Below are positions 8,613-16,472 of a stretch of DNA of 64,000 nt, in pieces. The notes beneath the pieces were generated by a model. The model did not search any database, was not told where the DNA came from, and saw nothing but the letters and a program-made list of their open reading frames with translations. The position numbers and the translations under genes were made by a program. Source of the DNA: an uncultured Clostridia bacterium (GTDB taxonomy: Bacteria > Bacillota > Clostridia > UBA1381); the NCBI GenBank assembly GCA_934462715.1, contig CAKSIJ010000008.1, positions 58,739-122,738 on the forward strand, given 5' to 3'. Each line of letters begins with the position of its first letter. Position 1 is the stretch's first letter.

Positions 8613-9464
8613 ATGGTAAAAAAGGGTCTTGGAAAGGGATTGGGATCACTTTTTGAAGATGACAACGAAATAATTGATGAAAATGCCATTAAGGAAATAA
8701 AAATATCTCAGATTGAGCCTAACAAAAATCAGCCGAGAAAAAGGTTTGATAAGGAAAAGCTTGTTGCACTGTCCGAGTCAATTAAAGAAAACGGTCTTAT
8801 TCAGCCTATTATTGTTACCAAATCAGATGATGACAGATACACAATAGTAGCCGGAGAAAGACGATGGAGAGCAGCAAAGCTCGCAGGATTGACCGCTGTT
8901 CCGTCAATTGTAAAAGAATATACAGAGAAAACGGTTGCTGAGGTAGCATTGATAGAAAATCTTCAGAGAGAGGATCTGAATCCGATAGAAGAAGCTTTGG
9001 GATATAAGGAATTATCCGAGAAGTATTTTTTGAAGCAGGAGGAAATAAGCAAAATTGTCGGTAAAAGCCGAAGTGCGATCGCAAACGCCATGCGTTTGCT
9101 TTCTCTTGAAGATGAGATACAAAGCAAAATTATCAGCGGAGATATTTCGGAGGGTCACGCCCGTGCAGCATTATCGCTTGACGGCTTTGAATTAAGAAAT
9201 TTTCTTGTTTCTCAAATCATTGAAAACGGACTGAACGTAAGACAAGCAGAGGTTCTTGCAAAGCAGCTTCAAAAAGGAACAAAGGAAAAGAAAAAAAGAG
9301 AGCCTGATGTTTATGATATTGAACTGGAGCGTATACAAAATAAGCTTTCATCAAATCTTGGAACAAAGGTAACTATTTCTCACGGACAGAAAAAAGGAAA
9401 AATAGAAATAGAGTACTATGGAAACGAGGATCTTGACAGAATACTTAATTTAATACAAAAATAA
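8613..9464 (+). CDS. parB: Chromosome partitioning protein ParB/Spo0J
   Basis: ParB loads at parS, spreads as a CTP-dependent clamp and recruits SMC. The 283-residue product begins MVKKGLGKGLGSLF, typical for Firmicutes Spo0J. It contains the CTP-binding motif GERRWRAAK, ENLQREDLNPIEEA, a helix-turn-helix (KQEEISKIVGKSRSAIANAMRLL) and a C-terminal dimerisation region. An upstream in-frame ATG at 8601 belongs to the ribosome site, so the ATG at 8613 is preferred. Its GC hairpin leader is shared with unrelated genes in this window. Confidence 0.97.
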   Translation: MVKKGLGKGLGSLFEDDNEIIDENAIKEIKISQIEPNKNQPRKRFDKEKLVALSESIKENGLIQPIIVTKSDDDRYTIVAGERRWRAAKLAGLTAVPSIVKEYTEKTVAEVALIENLQREDLNPIEEALGYKELSEKYFLKQEEISKIVGKSRSAIANAMRLLSLEDEIQSKIISGDISEGHARAALSLDGFELRNFLVSQIIENGLNVRQAEVLAKQLQKGTKEKKKREPDVYDIELERIQNKLSSNLGTKVTISHGQKKGKIEIEYYGNEDLDRILNLIQK

Positions 9465-9617
9465 ATTTTTAACAAAATGAAGTTAAAAATCGGAGCTCAA
9501 AATTGAACTGTAAGCATAGTTTTATACATAAACAATGAAATGATATTAAAAGAACATAAAATCTCTTAAAAGTAAATTTTGGGCTTTATAAATGCATATG
9601 AAAGGCGGTGAGAAAAT

Positions 9618-10064
9618 ATGACGGAAAAAAAAGACAATAAATCTTTATTTCTGTATACTGCATTGATTTTCATTGCTGCTATAGTTATAGTGGTGATTTC
9701 ATTTTTCAGTCAGATAAACTTAGAGAAAAAGCATAATGAGTATATAGGAGATCAAGCGGCAAATTCCATAACCGAAAAGACGGCGCAGCTGAGTGAGGAA
9801 AATATGGTTTTGCTTGAAACCACAAAAAATCTGAATCAGCAAAATTCACAGCTGACGGAGGAAAAAAATGAATTAGCCGGCAAAAATACAGCTCTTGAAG
9901 AAAGTAACAGGAGCAGTGAGCAATTGTATAAGATATTTAATCTTATCAATAAAAAAGACTTGGATACCGCAAAGCAGCAGCTTGAAGAGGTTGACGCTTC
10001 GGACTTTAGCGGTGAAAAGCTTGTTTTTTACAATTATTTAAAGGATAAATTAAATGAAAATTAA
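9618..10064 (+). CDS. Small membrane-anchored coiled-coil protein, unknown function
   Basis: Not recognised. The 148-residue product has a short charged N-terminus, one strong membrane segment (about residues 10-28, LFLYTALIFIAAIVIVVISF) and then a long region with heptad-like Leu/Glu/Asn spacing (about residues 55-110) that should form a coiled coil outside or along the membrane. A strong ribosome site, AAAGGCGGTGAG, precedes the ATG. It lies between parB and serS in the same direction; the 150-bp gap before it shows no obvious promoter. A scaffold or division-linked role is possible from its shape and neighbourhood but is only speculation. Confidence 0.7.
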   Translation: MTEKKDNKSLFLYTALIFIAAIVIVVISFFSQINLEKKHNEYIGDQAANSITEKTAQLSEENMVLLETTKNLNQQNSQLTEEKNELAGKNTALEESNRSSEQLYKIFNLINKKDLDTAKQQLEEVDASDFSGEKLVFYNYLKDKLNEN

Positions 10065-10091
10065 AAATTAGTAAGAACTAACGAGGAGGAT

Positions 10092-10310
10092 AAGTTTGAG
10101 TAAAATTGCCCATCTCATCATTTTTTTGTTTGGGGTAGCGAAGCGGCTGAATGGGAGTGAATGACAATTCGGTGAATTGTCAGAGCCATTCAGTGACCTA
10201 ACCGCAGTGAGAAGTACCATTGTACAGCACCGCTCGCTGCAAAATGGCAATCTGAACAATTTTCTTTCAAACTTAGTTATGTGCCTTACGGCACGGAAAG
10301 GAATGGAAAT
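10092..10310 (+). repeat. Composite nested-hairpin leader of serS
   Basis: Outer arms AAGTTTGAG (10092) and CAAACTT (10268) enclose the long-palindrome motif: stem GCAGTGAG / CTCGCTGC around AGTACCATTGTAC, followed by GGCAATCTG. An extra nested hairpin (CTGAATGG...CCATTCAG enclosing TGACAATTC-GGT-GAATTGTCA) is inserted in the 5' arm. The GC hairpin GTGCC-TTAC-GGCAC and the site GGAAAGGAATGG follow. No T-box consensus (GGGTGGNACCGCG) is present, although seryl-tRNA synthetase genes of this phylum often carry a T-box. Confidence 0.75.
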
Positions 10311-10314
10311 AATT

Positions 10315-11592
10315 ATGTTAGACATCAAAATTTTAAGAAACGAACCGGACAGAATCAGACAGGCATTAAAGAACAGAAACAATGACCTTGATATTACACC
10401 TGCAATCGAGCTGGATTTAAAGAGAAGATCATTGCTTGCGGACGCAGAGCAGAAAAAGGCAAAGCAAAATGAAATAACAAAGCAGATTCCGGCAATGAAG
10501 AAAGAGGGAAAAAACACAGACTCTATATTTGCGGAAATGAGACTTCTTTCGGACGAAATAAAGGAAGATGACGCTGAAATTTCACAAATAGATGAAGAAT
10601 TAAGAAATTTCATGCTTAAAATACCAAATATTCCGAATGACAGAGTACCTGTAGGCAAGGATGACAGCGAAAATGTAGAAATCAGACGTTATTCAGAACC
10701 GAGAAAATTTGATTTTGAGCCTAAGGCCCACTGGGATTTGGGCGTAGATCTTGACATTCTGGATTTTGACAGAGGCGCTAAAATTGCCGGATCAAGATTT
10801 ACGGTTTACAAGGGCTTGGGATCAAGACTTGAAAGATCTATTATTCAGTTTTTCCTGAATACCCACACAGAGGAATCGGGATATACCGAAATATTCCCGC
10901 CGTATATGGTAAACAGAGCGTCGATGACAGGAACGGGTCAATTGCCTAAATTTGAAGAGGACGCATTTAAGGTTGCAAATAACGGATATTTTCTGATTCC
11001 GACAGCGGAGGTTCCGGTTACCAATCTGCACAGAGATGAAATACTCGATTTTTCAAAGCTTCCTATTAAATACTGTGCATATTCTGCTTGTTTCAGAGCA
11101 GAGGCAGGCTCGGCAGGACGTGATACAAGAGGTTTGATCCGTCAGCACCAGTTCAATAAAGTAGAGCTTGTTAAGTTTGCAGACCCTGAAAAGAGTTATG
11201 AGGAGCTTGAGAGCCTTACAAATGACGCTGAAAAGCTTTTGCAGAAGCTGGGACTGCCGTACAGAGTTGTATGCCTGTCAACAGGTGACCTCGGATTCTC
11301 GTCCGCACAAACCTATGATATAGAGGTATGGATGCCGAGCTACAACAGATATGTTGAAATATCCTCATGCTCAAACTTTGAGGATTATCAGGCAAGACGT
11401 GCAAATATCAGATTTAAGAAGGACGCAAAATCAAAAGCACAGTTTGTACATACTCTGAACGGCTCGGGACTTGCGGTAGGCAGAACGGTAGCCGCAATCA
11501 TGGAAAACTACCAGAACGAGGACGGAACTATTACAATTCCGGAAGTGCTTTTACCTTATATGGGAACCGATAAAATCGAAAAAAGAAAATAA
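10315..11592 (+). CDS. serS: Seryl-tRNA synthetase
   Basis: SerS charges tRNA(Ser) and also supplies the precursor for selenocysteinyl-tRNA. The 425-residue product has the N-terminal long coiled-coil arm (about residues 30-105) and the class II core: motif 2 in FRAEAGSAGRDTRG and motif 3 in GRTVAAIMENYQ, with the usual terminal GTDKIEKRK. The open frame reaches further upstream, but family alignment (MLDIKILRNEPDRIRQAL) and the ribosome site GGAAAGGAATGG fix the start at 10315; an in-frame ATG at 10303 lies inside that site. The long hairpin leader takes the place of an expected T-box. Confidence 0.97.
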   Translation: MLDIKILRNEPDRIRQALKNRNNDLDITPAIELDLKRRSLLADAEQKKAKQNEITKQIPAMKKEGKNTDSIFAEMRLLSDEIKEDDAEISQIDEELRNFMLKIPNIPNDRVPVGKDDSENVEIRRYSEPRKFDFEPKAHWDLGVDLDILDFDRGAKIAGSRFTVYKGLGSRLERSIIQFFLNTHTEESGYTEIFPPYMVNRASMTGTGQLPKFEEDAFKVANNGYFLIPTAEVPVTNLHRDEILDFSKLPIKYCAYSACFRAEAGSAGRDTRGLIRQHQFNKVELVKFADPEKSYEELESLTNDAEKLLQKLGLPYRVVCLSTGDLGFSSAQTYDIEVWMPSYNRYVEISSCSNFEDYQARRANIRFKKDAKSKAQFVHTLNGSGLAVGRTVAAIMENYQNEDGTITIPEVLLPYMGTDKIEKRK

Positions 11593-12074
11593 ACGTATAA
11601 ATGTTTTGTACAATTTGATTTGCACATTAACGAAAAAGAACATTTGATGATAAAATAAACCACTATATGATTAATAAAATAATTGATATGTGGGGATATT
11701 ATGTTAACTATGAATAATTTTATTCACGATGTCAATAACTAGTTATCCACACCGTATTTGCGTTATTTATCAGCATTTCAAGGGGTTTATCCACTTTGTT
11801 CACACCCTTATTCATCAAAGTGTGGATAAGTGCAAATGTCGATTTAAGGGCATTTTTGGCGAATTGGGTTAGTTTACATATTATTTTGTGAAAAATCCTG
11901 TCAATAAGTCCCACTTATCCACATCAGCGTGTGGATAAGTGGGATAACTCTTAAAAATAGTGCGTATTAAAGCCATTTTTTTGAAATTAGTCTGTACAAA
12001 AATAGCGTCACAGGTGTGAATAACTTTTTTGTATAAAAACACAATAAAAATTAAAGCGAGCTGATAAATCAATA
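11593..12074. other. oriC: Candidate chromosomal origin (DnaA-box cluster)
   Basis: A 482-bp gap without a credible gene. Perfect DnaA boxes TTATCCACA occur at 11743 and 11915 on the plus strand and, as TGTGGATAA, at 11821 and 11930. One-mismatch boxes are at 11787 (TTATCCACT) and 12015 (TGTGAATAA), and weaker ones at 11720 and 11796. The boxes at 11915 and 11930 form an inverted pair. The first 110 bp are very AT-rich and could unwind. Dense DnaA boxes near parS/parAB are the normal picture for an origin; what is unusual is the 10.5-kb distance from dnaA. The unseen dnaA-dnaN gap could carry a further cluster. Confidence 0.7.
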
Positions 12075-12755
12075 ATGATAACTCCGAGATTAAGGGAAAT
12101 AATCAATTTAATAAAAAGCGATTCGATTGCCGATATAGGAACCGACCATGCATACATACCGATAGAGCTCGCCCGAAAGGGTCTGATAAAAAAAGCGGTT
12201 GCCACGGATAAAAATAAGGGTCCGATAGAAATTGCCGAAGCGAACGTACATAAATATCATTTGGAAAATATTATTGAGCTGAGAATCGGCTCGGGTCTTG
12301 CTCCCGTAAAAACGGGAGAAGCAAAGGAAATTATTATTGCCGGAATGGGCGGAAAGCTGATTGCGGATATTATAGAAAAAGACATTGAAAAGGCGAAAGT
12401 CTCCGAATTGATTTTGCAGCCTATGAACGGTCAGTATGAGCTGAGAAAAAAGCTTATTGAGCTTGGATTTTCGATAGAAAAGGAAACGCTTGCCGCAGAG
12501 AGCTTCAAGGTTTATAATATAATGAGAGCCGCTGCCGGAGAGCGGTTGCCTGCGGAAAAAGAAATCTATTATCATTTGCCGAAAGAGCTTTTTTCACATC
12601 ACTTATTCCGTATGCTCCTTGAAAAAAAGGAGAGAGAATTTAACAAGATTATAAACGGTCAGAAAAATTCGGCAAGTGCTGACTGTGAAATTCTCGGTTA
12701 TTATAAGGAGCTGTTATCGGAATTGAATAAAATTAAAAGCAATTATATAAAATGA
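12075..12755 (+). CDS. trmK: tRNA (adenine-22 N1)-methyltransferase TrmK
   Basis: TrmK methylates N1 of A22 in the tRNA D-loop using S-adenosylmethionine. The 226-residue product has the family N-terminus TPRLREIINLI, the cofactor motif SIADIGTDHAYIPIELA, VATDKNKGPI and the catalytic-site segment EIIIAGMGGKLIADI, followed by a helical C-terminal region. Length and motif order match the family well. It is the first gene after the DnaA-box cluster. In many Firmicutes trmK is near rpoD or a Nif3-like gene; neither is here. Confidence 0.9.
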   Translation: MITPRLREIINLIKSDSIADIGTDHAYIPIELARKGLIKKAVATDKNKGPIEIAEANVHKYHLENIIELRIGSGLAPVKTGEAKEIIIAGMGGKLIADIIEKDIEKAKVSELILQPMNGQYELRKKLIELGFSIEKETLAAESFKVYNIMRAAAGERLPAEKEIYYHLPKELFSHHLFRMLLEKKEREFNKIINGQKNSASADCEILGYYKELLSELNKIKSNYIK

Positions 12756-12782
12756 TTTTTATATACAAAGAAAGGAATGGTT

Positions 12783-13055
12783 ATGAATATGAAAATAAAA
12801 GACGGCTTTTTGCTGCGTGAGGTTGCCGGAAACTATGTGGTTATCGCAGTTGGCGAGGACGCAGTGAATTTTAACAGCATAATAACTGTAAACGAAATCG
12901 GAGCTTATATCTGGAATAAAATCAATGAGGGAAAAAATGAAGAAGCTATTGCCGACGATATTATCGGTGAGTACAGTATAGACCGCAATACCGCATTAAA
13001 GGATATTGGAGAGTTTGCAAACCAATTGAGGGAAGCGGGAATTATTGAAGAATAA
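12783..13055 (+). CDS. PqqD-like peptide-binding protein
   Basis: A 90-residue protein of the PqqD family, a winged-helix fold that in RiPP pathways acts as the recognition element holding the precursor peptide. It shows the typical opening (GFLLREVAGNYVVIAVG), the NEIGAYIW segment and the C-terminal helices ending QLREAGIIE. No RiPP precursor, radical SAM enzyme or transporter is next to it; neighbours are trmK and a HAD phosphatase. Solo PqqD proteins in Clostridia often accompany an HPr-kinase-like ATPase, and one such gene is at 61.2 kb. The start at 12783 follows AAAGGA; an ATG at 12777 overlaps that site. Confidence 0.78.
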   Translation: MNMKIKDGFLLREVAGNYVVIAVGEDAVNFNSIITVNEIGAYIWNKINEGKNEEAIADDIIGEYSIDRNTALKDIGEFANQLREAGIIEE

Positions 13056-13097
13056 TATCATCTAAACGTACGTTTTTGAAAGGAAACGGAGATCGAC

Positions 13098-13889
13098 ATG
13101 GAATATAAAGGTATAGTTTTTTTTGATTATGACGGAACACTGACAGATGAAAATGAAAAGATATTCACTCCTACCGAAAAGACGAAAAAATCAATAGACG
13201 CTTTAAACGAAAACGGTTATCTGACGGTGCTTGCAACGGGCCGGGCATTATGCTATGTACCCGAATCCGGCTTGGATTTTGGCGGATATGTTACATCTAA
13301 CGGAGCGTATGCAGAGATAAAGGGCAAGGAAATATTTCAAAGCTATATTCCGAAAGACGAGCTGGAAGCGCTTATAAGGACTTTTGATGAAGCGGATATT
13401 TGCTATTCGCTTGAAAATCAGCTGAAATGCTATGCAAAGGGACTTAAAGAACCGTTGTTCCGGAATATGCTGGAGCATTTCAAACTGCCGGTAAAGGCTT
13501 TTGAGGGGCTTGATAAAAATAATATTCCCAAAGCTTCAAAAATTAATACCGTTTACAGAAATATTGAGCAGCATTATGAGCTGAAAAAGAAATTTGAGGG
13601 AAAATATAAGTTCGATTTGCACAGAGAATATTTGTCATCGGATGTTCAGCCTGTGGGGGTAAACAAGTCGGTCGGAGCAAGAGCGATTACGGAGTACTTA
13701 AAAATGCCGCGGGAAAATATATATACATTCGGTGACGGCACAAACGATTATGATATTTTTTGTTTTGCCGGTCATGCGATAGCTATGGAAAAGCACAACG
13801 TTATACTTGATGGAGTATGCGAATATGTAACCTCATCGGTTAAAAACGAGGGTATTTTCAACGGCTTAAATGAATACGGGTTAATTTAG
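13098..13889 (+). CDS. HAD-superfamily (Cof-type) hydrolase
   Basis: A 263-residue Cof-type HAD phosphatase. Motif I is FFDYDGTLTDE near the N-terminus with the nucleophile and acid/base Asp pair. A C2-type cap follows, and motifs III/IV are in QPVGVNKSVGA and TFGDGTNDYDIF. These enzymes dephosphorylate sugar phosphates or cofactors, and the substrate is not readable here. The ribosome site is AAAGGAAACGGAG. It follows the PqqD-like gene by 42 bp. It is convergent with the helix-turn-helix gene downstream. Confidence 0.85.
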   Translation: MEYKGIVFFDYDGTLTDENEKIFTPTEKTKKSIDALNENGYLTVLATGRALCYVPESGLDFGGYVTSNGAYAEIKGKEIFQSYIPKDELEALIRTFDEADICYSLENQLKCYAKGLKEPLFRNMLEHFKLPVKAFEGLDKNNIPKASKINTVYRNIEQHYELKKKFEGKYKFDLHREYLSSDVQPVGVNKSVGARAITEYLKMPRENIYTFGDGTNDYDIFCFAGHAIAMEKHNVILDGVCEYVTSSVKNEGIFNGLNEYGLI

Positions 13890-13950
13890 GGTGTACCGAT
13901 ACCTGCAATAAGCCGCAAGGTTTGAAATATTTATTTTGAGCCGTACGATG

Positions 13951-14226
13951 CTATTTATTTTTGAATTTAACAAATGTAAATACGCTCACATCGAAAACCT
14001 TTGCCAAAGCGGAGTAATTTTTGATGCTCGGAGTTCTTTTAAAGGTTTCCCAATTGGCTATTGACGAGCGTGAAACACCGAGAAAATTTGCGAGAGCCTG
14101 CTGTGTATAGCCGTGTTTTTTTCGCAGTTCTTTTATTTTTTTCCCCGTATCAGGGCGAATGGTTTTCTGGATTTCTCTTATCGGGCAATAATATCTGCGT
14201 TTTAATTTAATTTGACTTTTATTCAT
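13951..14226 (-). CDS. XRE-family helix-turn-helix regulator
   Basis: A 91-residue DNA-binding protein. Residues about 28-80 form a Cro/C1-type helix-turn-helix (GKKIKELRKKHGYTQQALANFLGVSRSSIANWE), preceded by a basic N-terminal arm of about 27 residues. It has no second domain, so it may act as a simple repressor. It sits alone between a convergent HAD phosphatase and the AraC-type regulator upstream in the same direction. No partner toxin or phage gene is adjacent. Confidence 0.75.
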   Translation of the reverse strand: MNKSQIKLKRRYYCPIREIQKTIRPDTGKKIKELRKKHGYTQQALANFLGVSRSSIANWETFKRTPSIKNYSALAKVFDVSVFTFVKFKNK

Positions 14227-14294
14227 TTGTATAACACCGGTTTCTGCATGTATTATTGATTGGTATAATAAAATTTGTATTTTTCAATATTCTA

Positions 14295-15218
14295 TCACTT
14301 TTTGACATAAAAGTAAAGTATTATTACATTTTTTGGAAAAATGACGGTTTTAAATATTCTTGAAATACAAAATTTGAGGGTTTTAACAAAGTGAGAGGTA
14401 AAAACAAAGCCTGAGCTTAATTGCCCGGCATATTTTTCACAGCAGTTTTTTCTGTATTCCGACGGCGTGCTTCCGACGGCTTTTTTGAAAATATCGGTAA
14501 AATATGATTGTGATGAAAAACCACATTCCGCAGAAATATCCGCAAGCTTCATATCGCTTATTTCAAGCAGCTTTTCTGCGTGTTCTATACGTTTTTCCGT
14601 TACATATTTGCGTGGAGTAAGCCCAACCTCTTTCTCAAACAAACCGTGAAAATATATAGGAGAAAGATGTACATACTTTGAAATAACCTTTAACGATATT
14701 TCCGTACAATAATTGTTATCAATAAAATTAATTGCTTTTTTTACCGCCTCTGAGTATGCATAATGATTGCATTTTTCTTTGGATAATCTGTTGTTCAGCA
14801 TATAAATTTCATATATCAAAGAATGTATTTTGAACTCCAATGCCGGATTGACGGCTTTTAAAATACGTGACTCATCAAAAATATCATTTATGCAATGCAG
14901 TATTTTTTTACTCTGTTTGCCTGTTGTGCAAAATCCTTTAAAATTGTTTACCGTATCTATAAAATCGGGTTCAGAAATGTCAAGCCACACATAAAAAGCC
15001 TTAAACGGTAAAATACTGTGCCTTATGTCACCCGGCTTTGCAATCAAAAGCGAACCGTTTTCTATACTGTTGCATTTTCCGTTAATAAAGGCTGTTCCGC
15101 CGTCAACGGGATAATATTCGATTTCATAATTTTGAACCGTTCTGTCCTTTGTTTCCCTGATACCTCCGAACGTTACCTTACTGTCAAAAAAACCACAGCT
15201 TATAAGCTTAAAATTCAC
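14295..15218 (-). CDS. AraC-family transcriptional regulator
   Basis: A 307-residue regulator with an N-terminal cupin-like sensor region (about residues 1-140) and two helix-turn-helix units (about residues 165-262): EISLKVISKYVHLSPIYFHGLF and ADISAECGFSSQSYFTDIFKK, the second ending in the family signature VGSTPSEYRK. About 45 further residues follow the normal end of the fold and are rich in Phe, Ile and Lys; this tail is unusual and may reflect lost coding constraint or a true extension. The target is unknown: no sugar-use operon is adjacent, and the gene lies between an XRE regulator and the agr region. Confidence 0.85.
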   Translation of the reverse strand: MNFKLISCGFFDSKVTFGGIRETKDRTVQNYEIEYYPVDGGTAFINGKCNSIENGSLLIAKPGDIRHSILPFKAFYVWLDISEPDFIDTVNNFKGFCTTGKQSKKILHCINDIFDESRILKAVNPALEFKIHSLIYEIYMLNNRLSKEKCNHYAYSEAVKKAINFIDNNYCTEISLKVISKYVHLSPIYFHGLFEKEVGLTPRKYVTEKRIEHAEKLLEISDMKLADISAECGFSSQSYFTDIFKKAVGSTPSEYRKNCCEKYAGQLSSGFVFTSHFVKTLKFCISRIFKTVIFPKNVIILYFYVKK

Positions 15219-15390
15219 GGCAATTACCTCTTTTTATAAATACAATAATATTTTGATAATGAATACTGATAATCATACGTCTTTTTATTAAAAAAAGTAA
15301 TATAATGATATATATATTGTGTCACGGAAAAGCGTCAAAGTAAATATCCGATAAATATTTTGATAAAAAATGTATTGATTTGATGTAAAA

Positions 15391-15587
15391 AACATACGAG
15401 AGCCGTACTCATGCGGTTTTCGGTAAAATAATTTCGGCAACGCTGTGTTAAATGCCTGTTGATACAGGAAGCATTAACTGTAATTTTGTTATGTCTTGCA
15501 AAAATTATTTTACTGAAAACTCTTTGGACTCTGAGCTTTGAAATAATCAAAGAACGCAAATCGCATGGAGTTCGTCTCTCGTATGTC
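15391..15587. repeat. Long imperfect inverted repeat downstream of agrB
   Basis: The gap 15219-15636 has no credible gene. It holds nested arms: ACATACGAGAG with CTCTCGTATGT, CATGCG with CGCATG, GTTTTCGGTAAAATAATTT with AAATTATTTTACTGAAAAC, and an apical AATGCCTG...CAGG..GCATT. Together they form one hairpin of nearly 200 nt. The 3' arm has an extra stretch of about 40 nt. It could be a MITE-like insertion, a structured RNA or an agr transcript end. It does not share the apex motif of the other palindrome family in this window. Confidence 0.65.
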
Positions 15588-15636
15588 TGAACAGCAATGT
15601 AGTTATCCGTGTGTAACGGCAGTCTGAGCAATAATT

Positions 15637-16215
15637 TTATGCCTGTTTGCGAAATTTAAGCTGAAGCTTGCCCCATACAGCGAAAACAGCAACACACATA
15701 AGATCAAGAACGATGATTTTTGCTGCGGTGTATAACTGCAAAAATACAAAAGCAATATACAGCAGTAATGAAATTATCGTTATGATTCTCGCTATTTTGC
15801 CGAAAACGGAGATCTCAGCCGGGTCGAGAGGTTTTGTAAGAGCGGCAATCGGTGAAAGGATCAGAAGTATTATAGCCGATGCAGCTGCCAAAACCGAAAA
15901 GATTATCATATTATACGGGATAAAACGTATTGAGCATAAAACCGCCGGACACATAACGCAAGATGAGAGATAACAGCGGAGGGAAGTGCTGAAATGAAAT
16001 CCTCCGCAATACTTTCTCAAAATTTTATATATAATCCAGAACATTATACATTCCCATACCATTCTCATAACAATACCTATTGCAAGCATTGTTACATCTG
16101 TTATCAGAATGTTCAATATCATTGTGAGCATATATAAATATTCATCATAGCAGTCATCTCTTATACAACCGTTCAATTTGGCATAGTCTAATATTTTTTT
16201 TGAAATATTATTCAT
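15637..16215 (-). CDS. agrB: AgrB-type autoinducer processing endopeptidase
   Basis: AgrB is a membrane cysteine protease that cuts the C-terminal tail from AgrD and cyclises the peptide. The 192-residue product is mostly hydrophobic with the catalytic pair His74 (GGFH) and Cys81 (LRCYLSS). The seven-residue spacing equals that of Staphylococcus aureus AgrB (His77/Cys84). The gene is last in a leftward agrA-agrC-agrD-agrB order and begins 6 bp after agrD. Residues 44-60 and the later segments look membrane-spanning. Confidence 0.9.
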   Translation of the reverse strand: MNNISKKILDYAKLNGCIRDDCYDEYLYMLTMILNILITDVTMLAIGIVMRMVWECIMFWIIYKILRKYCGGFHFSTSLRCYLSSCVMCPAVLCSIRFIPYNMIIFSVLAAASAIILLILSPIAALTKPLDPAEISVFGKIARIITIISLLLYIAFVFLQLYTAAKIIVLDLMCVAVFAVWGKLQLKFRKQA

Positions 16216-16221
16216 ACCTGA

Positions 16222-16380
16222 TTAGAATTTTCTGTAATTCTTTAAAGATGCCGGCGGTGTCGGCTGACCGTTGATGCTCGAAGCGGTCGAATTTGTGTGA
16301 ATTACGAGCAATGCTGTTAAAATTGCGGGCAATGAGCTCATAGCAAAGCATACACACTTATTAAAAGCTTTCTTTAACAT
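16222..16380 (-). CDS. agrD: AgrD-like cyclic autoinducer precursor
   Basis: A 52-residue precursor of a secreted signal peptide. It has a basic amphipathic leader (MLKKAFNKCVCFAM), a hydrophobic helix, a short core (NSTASSINGQ) and the tail PTPPASLKNYRKF that matches the Pro-x-x-Pro-x-x-Leu pattern recognised by AgrB. The core contains no Cys, so the ring would have to be a Ser (or Thr) lactone, most simply closed from the second Ser of ASSINGQ; this is a prediction. The start at 16380 follows AAAGGAGATGATAAT; an ATG eight codons upstream lies before that site. It sits directly between agrC and agrB. Confidence 0.85.
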   Translation of the reverse strand: MLKKAFNKCVCFAMSSLPAILTALLVIHTNSTASSINGQPTPPASLKNYRKF

Positions 16381-16472
16381 ATTATCATCTCCTTTATTTA
16401 GCATTATATATTACTTGAACGGTTTTGTAAAGGGGTTTTGCTCCAGTGGTTGCTATTTCGACCGAGTGGTAA

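Noticed and set aside
10068..10314. T-box riboswitch before serS
   Set aside because: No GGGTGGNACCGCG motif or terminator/antiterminator pair of T-box form could be found.
15391..15470. Group II intron domain V (GAGCCGTAC start)
   Set aside because: The segment does not continue into the domain V consensus and there is no intron-encoded protein; it is one arm of the long inverted repeat.
15335..15631. Minus-strand reading frame of 98 codons
   Set aside because: Lies on top of the inverted repeat, has no ribosome site and a low-complexity basic translation.
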